5,690 nt of DNA from an uncultured Lachnospiraceae bacterium (GTDB lineage Bacteria > Bacillota > Clostridia > Lachnospirales > Lachnospiraceae), in assembly GCA_946627575.1 (NCBI GenBank), contig CAMOVS010000100.1:1-5690 (forward strand), read 5' to 3'. The stretch's first letter is position 1, and the number at the start of each line of letters is the position of its first letter. Position numbers and translations under genes: made by a program. The notes under the pieces were generated by a model that had not been told where the DNA came from, did no database searches, and was given only the letters and a program-made list of their open reading frames with translations. Of this stretch, positions 1-4,600 are shown piece by piece.

Positions 1-259
1 CCGCTTTTGCGTGACCAAAGGCCGGAAGGCCGGGCAGAAAATTAAGGATTCCGCAGGGACCAGAGGATCCTTCCTGGCCCTTATGCTTTTCGTCGGCATC
101 CCCCTGCCGGGCACCGGCGCCTGGACAGGGACCCTGGCAGCCAGCTTTCTGAAGATGGATTTCCGGTCCAGCGTCCTGGCAGCAATGTGCGGCGTGATGC
201 TGGCCGGCGTCATCATGATGGCAGCCAGTCAGCTGGGCTTCAATCTGGCCGGAGTTTAG
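1..259 (+). CDS. Small multi-drug export family protein (COG2426), C-terminal part
   Basis: This is the 3' end of a gene that begins before the window; the open frame runs back to base 2 without a stop, so the internal GTG at 11 is not a credible start. About 85 residues are visible. The key signature is a hydrophobic stretch containing FVGIPLPGTGAWTG, followed by a second hydrophobic stretch (roughly AAMCGVMLAGVIMMAASQLGF). This combination is typical of the COG2426 / Sm_multidrug_ex family of small integral membrane proteins. The family name is historical, and transport function is not firmly established for most members. A basic, lysine- and arginine-rich segment precedes the PLPGTGAWTG helix, as expected for a cytoplasmic loop. 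The protein ends shortly after the last helix, which is normal for the family. The next gene starts 98 bp downstream on the same strand. Family assignment is fairly sure; the substrate is unknown. Confidence 0.85.
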   Translation, partial: RFCVTKGRKAGQKIKDSAGTRGSFLALMLFVGIPLPGTGAWTGTLAASFLKMDFRSSVLAAMCGVMLAGVIMMAASQLGFNLAGV

Positions 260-357
260 ATAGTTAACCCGGAACAAGGTTTGCATTATCTTTAATGAGA
301 TTCTGTTTTTGGCGGGATTCCATATCTGAAAGGATTCCGTAGAAGAAGGGAAATGAT

Positions 358-837
358 ATGGGCAGCTATTATGGAAAATCAAGAGAATACCTGAAGAAGA
401 TCTACGGTATGGATACTCTTTCTGCCGTTCTTCTGCTGGCAGCTGTTATCCTGTGCCTGCTTGGCAGCTGCCTGCCCTTTAAGCCGGCACGGTGGCTTCT
501 CGTTCCGGCTCTTATACTGGTGGCTCTTTGCGGTTTCCGTTTTTTCTCGACATCCGTCGCCAGGAGACGGTGGGAAAATGATAGCTTCTGCCGCATAAGC
601 GGCCCTGTATTTGATCGCCTGTCCCCTCTGGGTGAGGAGAAAAAGGAGCAGAGGAAGCTTAAGAAGCAGAAAAAGAGCCTGGAAAAGGAAGAGAAAATGG
701 TCAGGAAGGAGCAGGACAGGGAGTTCCGTTTCTTTAATTGTCCCCACTGCAAGCAGAGACTTCGGGTGCCCCGGGGCAATGGAAAGGTGGAGATCACCTG
801 TCCCAATTGCGGCAACCGCTTTATCAGGAAGACATGA
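358..837 (+). CDS. Uncharacterised membrane protein with C-terminal zinc ribbon
   Basis: A 159-residue protein that I cannot name. The ATG at 358 is preceded by an AGAAGGG ribosome binding site (344-350) at 7-nt spacing. A short N-terminal segment leads to two hydrophobic helices, about residues 21-39 and 46-63, separated by a short PFKPAR turn. Next comes an RRR cluster (69-71), then a highly charged Lys/Glu/Arg segment (about 93-122), probably one long helix or coiled coil. The C-terminus carries two CxxC pairs, CPHC at 128-131 and CPNC at 148-151, spaced like a zinc ribbon. The positive-inside rule suggests that both termini are cytoplasmic, so the ribbon would face the cytoplasm. The ribbon could bind nucleic acid or protein, or may simply be structural; that is inference. 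Its 3' end overlaps queH by 14 bp tail to tail, and the likely terminator lies about 100 bp further on, inside queH. Confidence 0.85.
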   Translation: MGSYYGKSREYLKKIYGMDTLSAVLLLAAVILCLLGSCLPFKPARWLLVPALILVALCGFRFFSTSVARRRWENDSFCRISGPVFDRLSPLGEEKKEQRKLKKQKKSLEKEEKMVRKEQDREFRFFNCPHCKQRLRVPRGNGKVEITCPNCGNRFIRKT

Positions 838-1480
838 CATCTTTCGCCTTTTCTTCCTCTCTTTGCCGGGCCTCCTTTTTGGAAAAGATACAGCCGCAGT
901 AATTCTGCCGGTAAAGATGATATTGATTGGATAATTCTATGGAGCGGAGATATCCGCTCCTTTTTTTGAAGTCGGAGGGCAGGTGTCTGACCCCGTACTC
1001 CTGGCCCAGGCGGGTCCCGATCTCATTGATCCAATCCGCATTCTTATGAGGGCTGATGGAGAGACTTGTGGTAAAATAATCTGCTCCCAGGCGTGCGGCC
1101 GCCTGAGCCGCTTCCCTCATCCGCAATTCATAGCAATGATAACAGCGGGCTCCCCGCTCAGGCAGGTCCTCCATCCCTCTGGCCATTTCCAGAAAAGAGG
1201 CAGGATCGTAGTTTCCTTCCAGCAGATCGACCGACTCTTCATAGCCGGCCTCTTTGATAAGCCTTTTCAATTCATTCAGCCGGAAGATGTACTCGCTTTC
1301 GGGGCTGATGTTAGGATTATAGAAAAGTATGCTAATCTGAAAATAAGTGTTCAGGTATTCCAGCACATAGCTGCTGCAGGGCGCACAGCATACATGGAGG
1401 AGAAGCCGGGGCCGGTCACCCCTCTCTTTCAATCGATCCAGGATCCGGTCCAGTTCTTTTTGATAATTGCCTTTCGCCAT
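824..1480 (-). CDS. queH: Epoxyqueuosine reductase QueH
   Basis: QueH (DUF208/COG1636) reduces epoxyqueuosine to queuosine in tRNA, the last step of queuosine synthesis. It is the non-orthologous replacement for the cobalamin enzyme QueG, and known members carry an iron-sulfur cluster plus a further metal. The 218-residue protein shows the family cysteine signatures: HVCCAPCS (His29, Cys31, Cys32, Cys35), RCYHCYELR (Cys113, Cys116) and YCGC (Cys195, Cys197). It also has the conserved FYNPNI and EYxxRxxE segments (53-70), TTSLSISPHKN (137-147) and the FKKRSGYLRSIELS region (171-184). The ATG at 1480 is chosen because AAAGGAG lies 6 nt upstream and family similarity begins there. The frame stays open to a GTG at 1582, but that start has no ribosome binding site. 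The gene is transcribed divergently from glnA, and no other queuosine genes are in view. Confidence 0.95.
   Translation of the reverse strand: MAKGNYQKELDRILDRLKERGDRPRLLLHVCCAPCSSYVLEYLNTYFQISILFYNPNISPESEYIFRLNELKRLIKEAGYEESVDLLEGNYDPASFLEMARGMEDLPERGARCYHCYELRMREAAQAAARLGADYFTTSLSISPHKNADWINEIGTRLGQEYGVRHLPSDFKKRSGYLRSIELSNQYHLYRQNYCGCIFSKKEARQREEEKAKDVMSS
941..967 (+). terminator. Intrinsic terminator inside queH, acting on the opposite strand
   Basis: The arms GGAGCGGA (941-948) and TCCGCTCC (953-960) form a perfect 8-bp stem closed by a GATA loop and followed directly by seven T residues (961-967). This is a textbook rho-independent terminator in the plus direction. It would end transcripts from the zinc-ribbon gene, whose stop codon is at 835-837. 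The whole element lies within the queH reading frame on the minus strand, at the codons for the conserved KKRSGYLRS motif. In the minus direction the A run precedes the stem, so it should not stop queH transcription. Confidence 0.75.
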
Positions 1481-1486
1481 GTCAGT

Positions 1487-1493
1487 CTCCTTT
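1487..1493 (-). promoter_or_regulatory. queH ribosome binding site
   Basis: On the minus strand this reads AAAGGAG, 6 nt before the ATG at 1480. It fixes the queH start; the in-frame upstream GTG at 1582 has no comparable site. Confidence 0.85.
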
Positions 1494-1576
1494 TTATAAT
1501 AATAAGTCCATATCAAGCCCAAATCCGGGATTAGAGGGAGGAAATCGACCTCCTGGCCAGGTCTGTTCGGACTTTC

Positions 1577-1606
1577 ATACACTATATCTGTTAAGTGTAT
1601 TACACT
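1577..1606. repeat. Nested inverted repeats, possible operator
   Basis: ATACACT (1577-1583) is the reverse complement of AGTGTAT (1594-1600), with 10 bp between them. The same AGTGTA half-site also forms a 13-bp palindrome, AGTGTATTACACT (1594-1606), with the adjoining TACACT. Three copies of one half-site in 30 bp suggest a protein-binding operator between the two divergent genes. The regulator is unknown. Confidence 0.4.
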
Positions 1607-1652
1607 CTTTGCAAAAAAACAAGAATCCCGGGATATTTCACAGATTTTTCAA

Positions 1653-1680
1653 TGGACTCTTATAGGATATCATATATAAT
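1653..1680 (+). promoter_or_regulatory. Probable glnA promoter
   Basis: A consensus -10 box TATAAT (1675-1680) is preceded after 16 bp by TGGACT (1653-1658), which matches the -35 consensus at four of six positions. Transcription would begin near 1687, giving a leader of about 146 nt that contains the long hairpin at 1698-1745. The region is locally AT-rich. No nitrogen-regulator consensus overlaps it. Confidence 0.55.
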
Positions 1681-1689
1681 GATGATATC
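1666..1689. repeat. Inverted repeat flanking the glnA -10 box
   Basis: GATATCAT (1666-1673) and ATGATATC (1682-1689) are perfect 8-bp inverted repeats separated by 8 bp. The spacer holds most of the TATAAT box (1675-1680). A repressor bound here would block promoter melting and initiation, so an operator role is plausible. Part of the symmetry could be chance in AT-rich DNA. Confidence 0.45.
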
Positions 1690-1697
1690 AGGGTCAA

Positions 1698-1745
1698 AAG
1701 GTCAATTTTCACGATATGCTTGCATAATCGTGAATAATTGACTTT
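1698..1745 (+). promoter_or_regulatory. Long leader hairpin upstream of glnA
   Basis: The arm 1698-1719 pairs with 1722-1745. About 22 base pairs form, including one G-U pair (1700/1743). Two single unpaired bases, A1726 and T1735, lie on the 3' side, and a CTTG sequence (1719-1722) caps the stem. In RNA, CUUG is a known stable tetraloop. The stem begins about 11 nt after the predicted glnA transcription start and ends about 88 nt before the start codon. There is no strong U run after it, so it is not a classical terminator. The unpaired bases break the symmetry expected of a simple DNA operator and favour an RNA role such as mRNA stability, RNase III processing or control of glnA expression. 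Confidence 0.6.
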
Positions 1746-1832
1746 GTGATCCGTTACGGCTTCCGGCCATTGTGTCAGATCAAGACCATATCATCTCCCC
1801 ATAGCGGGACTCTCAAAAAGGAAATAAGTAAT

Positions 1833-3167
1833 ATGAAGAAATTAACCAAAGACGATATCATCCACATAGTCGAGGAGGAGAGAATCCAGTTCATCCGGCT
1901 CCAGTTCGCGGATGTATTCGGTTCTTTAAAGAATGTGGCCATTCCGGCTTCCCAGCTTGAGAAGGCGCTGGATAATAAGTGCATGTTCGACAGGTCCGCT
2001 ATTGAGGGCTTTGTCAGGATCGAGGAATCCGACATGTACCTTTATCCGGATCTTAATACATTTTCTATTTTCCCCTGGGATACGGGACAGGGAAAAACAG
2101 CCCGGATCCTCTGCGATATCTACCGGCCGGAGGGCATCCCCTTTGAAGGGGACAGCCGCTATATCCTGAAGAAGGTTCTCAGGGAAGCTTCCAGGAGAGG
2201 CTATATTTTTGAGGTCGGTCCCGAGTGTGAGTTCTTCCTGTTTAATACGGACGAGCACGGGAACCCATCCACAGCCAGCCATGAGAAGGCAGGCTACTTT
2301 GACATGGCCCCTGTGGACCTTTTCGGTGATACCCGGAGGGACATCATCCTGGCCCTTGAAGCCATGAAGATCCAGGTGGAAGCTTCTCATCATGAGGTTG
2401 CCCCGGCCCAGCACGAGATTGACCTTAAGTATGAAAATGCCCTCAACAGCGCCGACGACATTATGACCTTCCGCCTGGTGGCCAAGACCATAGCCAGACG
2501 GCAGGGACTATATGCATCCTTCATGCCTAAGCCCATCGAAGGGGTGGACGGAAGCGGCCTTCATATTCACCTTTCCCTCCATGACCGGGAAGGGAAAAAT
2601 GCTTTCTTCCGTAAAGAGGATCCTATGAATCTTAGTCCGGCCTGCTATAGCTTCATTGCCGGCCTTATGGATCACGCCAGGGGCATGTCCTTGATTATGA
2701 ATCCCCTGGTCAACTCCTACAAAAGGCTGGTTCCGGGATACGAGGCGCCGGTAACCATAGCCTGGTCTGCCTCCAACCGCAGTCCCTTGATCCGGATTCC
2801 GGCCATCCGCGGCCAGAACACCCGGGTGGAGCTAAGGAGTCCCGATTCGGCCGTCAATCCTTATCTTGCCCTGGCCCTGGCTCTGGCTGCAGGAATGGAT
2901 GGGATGGAGAGAAAACGAACCCCGTCTGACCCCATCGGGAAGAATCTCTACCAGATGAGCCCGGAGCAGACCAAAGCATTGCAGCTGGACCGCCTGCCCG
3001 AGAATCTGGCGGAAGCCTGCCGGGCCTTCGAGGAAGATTCCTTTGTGCAGAAGATACTGGGGGATCATATCAGCGCCAAATACTTAGAAGCCAAACGGCG
3101 GGAGTGGGATGACTGGCACAGGCAGATATCCGCCTGGGAGATCAAAGAGTATCTTTATAAATACTAG
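1833..3167 (+). CDS. glnA: Glutamine synthetase type I (alpha)
   Basis: Glutamine synthetase makes glutamine from glutamate, ammonia and ATP in the cytoplasm, as a dodecamer in this class, and is the main route of ammonia assimilation. The 444-residue product has the beta-grasp N-domain (about 14-100) and the catalytic domain (about 105-444). Visible signatures are EVGPECEFFLF with metal ligands Glu131 and Glu133, EASHHEVAPAQHEID with Glu188 and Glu195, GSGLHIHLS with His244, the flap glutamate Glu304 in VPGYEAP, NRSPLIRIP with Arg316, and RVELRSPD with Glu333 and Arg335. Arg62, in the position linked to glutamine feedback inhibition in the Bacillus enzyme, is present. Length and C-terminus (WEIKEYLYKY) fit the alpha subclass, which is not controlled by adenylylation. 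The ATG at 1833 follows an AAAAGGAAA ribosome binding site (1816-1824); an in-frame upstream GTG at 1746 has none. No terminator is evident before dapF. Confidence 0.97.
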   Translation: MKKLTKDDIIHIVEEERIQFIRLQFADVFGSLKNVAIPASQLEKALDNKCMFDRSAIEGFVRIEESDMYLYPDLNTFSIFPWDTGQGKTARILCDIYRPEGIPFEGDSRYILKKVLREASRRGYIFEVGPECEFFLFNTDEHGNPSTASHEKAGYFDMAPVDLFGDTRRDIILALEAMKIQVEASHHEVAPAQHEIDLKYENALNSADDIMTFRLVAKTIARRQGLYASFMPKPIEGVDGSGLHIHLSLHDREGKNAFFRKEDPMNLSPACYSFIAGLMDHARGMSLIMNPLVNSYKRLVPGYEAPVTIAWSASNRSPLIRIPAIRGQNTRVELRSPDSAVNPYLALALALAAGMDGMERKRTPSDPIGKNLYQMSPEQTKALQLDRLPENLAEACRAFEEDSFVQKILGDHISAKYLEAKRREWDDWHRQISAWEIKEYLYKY

Positions 3168-3229
3168 TACATCTTATCCCATTAAATTAAACGATACATT
3201 TTGCTTGTCTTGATAAACGCATAACTGCA

Positions 3230-3258
3230 TTGTCTTCCATCGACGATGGTTTTATATT
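3230..3258 (+). promoter_or_regulatory. Candidate dapF promoter with palindromic spacer
   Basis: TTGTCT (3230-3235, four of six consensus matches) and TATATT (3253-3258, five of six) are separated by 17 bp. A perfect 13-bp palindrome, CCATCGACGATGG (3237-3249), fills most of the spacer. Transcription would start near 3265. Alternatively the palindrome plus the following TTTTATATT could be a weak glnA terminator (5-bp stem, 3-nt loop), but the stem is short. Confidence 0.45.
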
Positions 3259-3261
3259 ACC

Positions 3262-3280
3262 CCGGCGTCCTAGATGCCGG
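3262..3280 (+). promoter_or_regulatory. Leader hairpin ahead of dapF
   Basis: CCGGCGTC (3262-3269) pairs with GATGCCGG (3273-3280) through eight base pairs, one of them G-U, with a CTA loop. It lies 28 nt before the dapF start and has no T run, so it is not a terminator. It sits at or just after the predicted transcription start, so it may form the 5' end of the dapF mRNA. Confidence 0.4.
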
Positions 3281-3308
3281 AGGCGTCTTGATCAGAAAGG
3301 AGCATCCA

Positions 3309-4142
3309 ATGAAATTTACAAAGATGCAGGGTATAGGAAATGATTATGTCTATGTGAATTGTTTTAAAGAGGTAGTGGAAAACCCGGAGCAACTGGCCCG
3401 TTTTATCAGTAATCGTAACTTTGGTGTAGGGTCGGATGGCCTGATTCTGATCTGTCCTTCTGACAAGGCTGATTTCAGGATGGTTATGTACAATGCCGAC
3501 GGGTCCCAGGCTGAGATGTGCGGCAACGGAATCCGCTGTGTGGGCAAGTATGTCTATGATTACGGTCTGACGGAGAAAACCGATATCAGTGTGGAGACCC
3601 TGGCCGGCATTAAGCAGCTGAAGCTCTATGTGGAGGATGGCAAAGTGGCCAAGGTCCGTGTCAATATGGGAGCTCCCGTGCTGGATCCCCGGCAGATTCC
3701 GGTCAAAACCAAGATAGACCCTCCGGTGAATATCCCTGTGGAGGTTTTGGGAAAGACCTATCAGGCCACTTGCGTATCCATGGGAAACCCCCATGCGGTC
3801 ATCTTCACCGACCATGTCCGTGATCTGGACCTGGAGACCATCGGCCCCCTGTTTGAGAATCATATGATTTTCCCCAAGAGGATTAACACGGAATTTGTCA
3901 AGGTCAATGATCGTAGATCCGTGGATATGAGGGTCTGGGAACGTGGCGCAGGAGAAACCCTGGCCTGCGGTACCGGAGCCTGCGCGGTGGCGGTAGCCTG
4001 TGTTCTTACGGGAAGGACGGAAGAGGATATTACCGTCCACCTTCTTGGCGGAGACCTGGAGATTCTCTGGGACCGGGCGGAGAACATCATCTATATGACC
4101 GGCCCGGCTACCACGGTCTTTGACGGAGACCTCTATCTTTGA
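3309..4142 (+). CDS. dapF: Diaminopimelate epimerase
   Basis: DapF interconverts LL- and meso-diaminopimelate without a cofactor, using two cysteines. This supplies lysine and the peptidoglycan cross-linking residue. The 277-residue product has the N-terminal signature KMQGIGNDYVYV (5-16), FGVGSDGLI (38-46), and the first catalytic cysteine, Cys71, in NADGSQAEMCGNGIRC (62-77). It continues with the SMGNPHAV substrate motif (157-164), WERGAGET (210-217) and the second catalytic cysteine, Cys220, in ACGTGAC (219-225). Both halves of the duplicated fold are present and the length is normal. The ATG at 3309 is chosen because AAAGGAG (3296-3302) lies 6 nt upstream and the family's conserved N-terminus starts there. 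An in-frame ATG at 3246 lies in promoter-like DNA without a ribosome binding site. The gene follows glnA by 141 bp on the same strand; partial read-through is possible alongside its own candidate promoter. Confidence 0.97.
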   Translation: MKFTKMQGIGNDYVYVNCFKEVVENPEQLARFISNRNFGVGSDGLILICPSDKADFRMVMYNADGSQAEMCGNGIRCVGKYVYDYGLTEKTDISVETLAGIKQLKLYVEDGKVAKVRVNMGAPVLDPRQIPVKTKIDPPVNIPVEVLGKTYQATCVSMGNPHAVIFTDHVRDLDLETIGPLFENHMIFPKRINTEFVKVNDRRSVDMRVWERGAGETLACGTGACAVAVACVLTGRTEEDITVHLLGGDLEILWDRAENIIYMTGPATTVFDGDLYL

Positions 4143-4170
4143 TTCCTCGCAAGGAAGTTTGATTTCTTTC
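4143..4170 (+). terminator. Weak terminator-like hairpin after dapF
   Basis: Directly after the dapF stop, TTCCT (4143-4147) pairs with AGGAA (4152-4156) around a CGCA loop. It is followed by the T-rich but interrupted GTTTGATTTCTTT. The stem is only 5 bp with three A-T pairs, so termination would be inefficient. No stronger candidate was seen downstream of dapF. Confidence 0.3.
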
Positions 4171-4189
4171 GTGGATTTCATTCGTGAAA

Positions 4190-4266
4190 CTGCCCTCGAA
4201 TGTACGGCACGCTTCGTGTACGTGTCCTGACCGGTATGGAGGACAGGGTAAAAGAGTCAGGGGCAG
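4190..4266 (+). ncRNA. Possible branched RNA structure downstream of dapF
   Basis: CTGCCC (4190-4195) can pair with GGGCAG (4261-4266), enclosing two local hairpins, CACG/CGTG with GTA/TAC extension (4202-4221) and TGTCCT/AGGACA (4223-4245). This would be a three-way junction. A competing CCTGAC/GTCAGG pair (4226-4231/4256-4261) is also possible. I do not match it to a known riboswitch or small-RNA family. It could be the 3' UTR of dapF, an independent RNA or chance pairing. Confidence 0.2.
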
Positions 4267-4550
4267 CCGGCTTGCATTTTATAAAAGAGATGATAAACTG
4301 ATGGCGAAAAGTCCGGTGCTCTATTAACTGGGAGTAAGACTATTTTCTATATTGTGAAATAAATGTGAAGTTTATATTAATTTATTCTCTGATGAAAGAT
4401 TTTTCCTTGTATTTATGTTATAGTACAGTTGATTTGAATGTTATTTTTGCAAATACTATGTGTTTTGGATCAATAATCACATATTTTTTTGTCATGCATT
4501 CATGTGGAGACTTCGATTTTGGAAATCATGATTATCAGCTGTCTTGTGGA

Positions 4551-4569
4551 ATCTCTTCTCCGAAGAGAT
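4551..4569 (+). promoter_or_regulatory. Hairpin in the leader of the adaptor gene
   Basis: ATCTCTTC (4551-4558) and GAAGAGAT (4562-4569) form a perfect 8-bp stem with a TCC loop. It ends 19 nt before the AGGAGG ribosome binding site (4589-4594) and has no T run, so it is a leader structure and not a terminator. Confidence 0.45.
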
Positions 4570-4600
4570 GGATATAGACACATATTTTAGGAGGATACTG

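Larger units (their letters stand above)
1481..1832. promoter_or_regulatory. queH-glnA divergent control region
   Basis: This 352-bp gap holds no convincing gene. From left to right it contains the queH ribosome binding site, a CCTGGCCAGG palindrome (1552-1561), a cluster of ATACACT/AGTGTAT/TACACT half-sites (1577-1606), an ATCCCGGGAT palindrome (1625-1634), a likely glnA promoter (1653-1680) overlapped by a GATATCAT/ATGATATC dyad, a 48-nt near-perfect hairpin (1698-1745), and the remaining glnA leader with its ribosome binding site. The Bacillus GlnR/TnrA consensus TGTNA-N7-TNACA is not present exactly; TGTTA-N6-TTACA at 1589-1604 is one base short. No confident minus-strand promoter for queH was found; a TATAGT-like hexamer on the minus strand near 1583-1588 lacks a good -35 partner. 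Confidence 0.6.
4143..4600. other. 458-bp intergenic region of two contrasting halves
   Basis: No convincing protein gene is present. The first part (to about 4340) has GC similar to the genes and several complementary segments: TTTCA-TTCG-TGAAA (4176-4189), CACG-CTT-CGTG (4208-4218), TGTCCT/AGGACA (4223-4228/4240-4245) and a long-range CTGCCC/GGGCAG pair (4190-4195/4261-4266) that would enclose the last two. It also holds a 33-codon frame (4200-4301) without a ribosome binding site. The second part (about 4340-4590) is sharply AT-rich and contains a 70-codon frame from GTG 4365 with no ribosome binding site and no recognisable product. It ends with a hairpin (4551-4569) just before the ribosome binding site of the next gene. 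A TATAGT at 4419-4424 might be a -10 box, but no -35 partner is clear. Confidence 0.5.

Noticed and set aside
315..338. Direct repeat GGATTCC (315-321 and 332-338) before the zinc-ribbon gene
   Set aside because: Two 7-bp copies 17 bp apart could be chance, and no promoter boxes align with them.
767..778. TGCCCCGGGGCA palindrome as a queH terminator
   Set aside because: It has no loop and no T run in either direction, and it lies within the coding sequence of the zinc-ribbon gene.
379..840. Long minus-strand frames opposite the zinc-ribbon gene
   Set aside because: They are low-complexity mirror images of the Lys/Glu-rich coding strand, without ribosome binding sites or known domains.
1481..1582. 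Extension of queH to the in-frame GTG at 1582
   Set aside because: It has no ribosome binding site, and the added residues do not resemble QueH. The ATG at 1480 has a strong site at 6 nt.
1589..1604. GlnR/TnrA-type operator TGTTA-N6-TTACA
   Set aside because: The Bacillus consensus needs a 7-bp spacer and this one has 6. The sequence is better described by the AGTGTATTACACT palindrome.
1746..1832. Extension of glnA to the GTG at 1746
   Set aside because: There is no ribosome binding site, and the extra 29 residues are absent from the family. MKKLTKDDI at 1833 is the typical N-terminus.
3246..3308. Extension of dapF to the ATG at 3246
   Set aside because: This ATG lies within the palindrome and promoter-like segment. 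Family similarity starts at 3309 behind AAAGGAG.
3270..4181. 303-codon minus-strand frame opposite dapF
   Set aside because: It is a long antisense frame across a clear dapF gene, with no recognisable domain.
4365..4577. 70-codon frame in the AT-rich block
   Set aside because: It starts with GTG, lacks a ribosome binding site, has codon use unlike the neighbouring genes and resembles no known protein.
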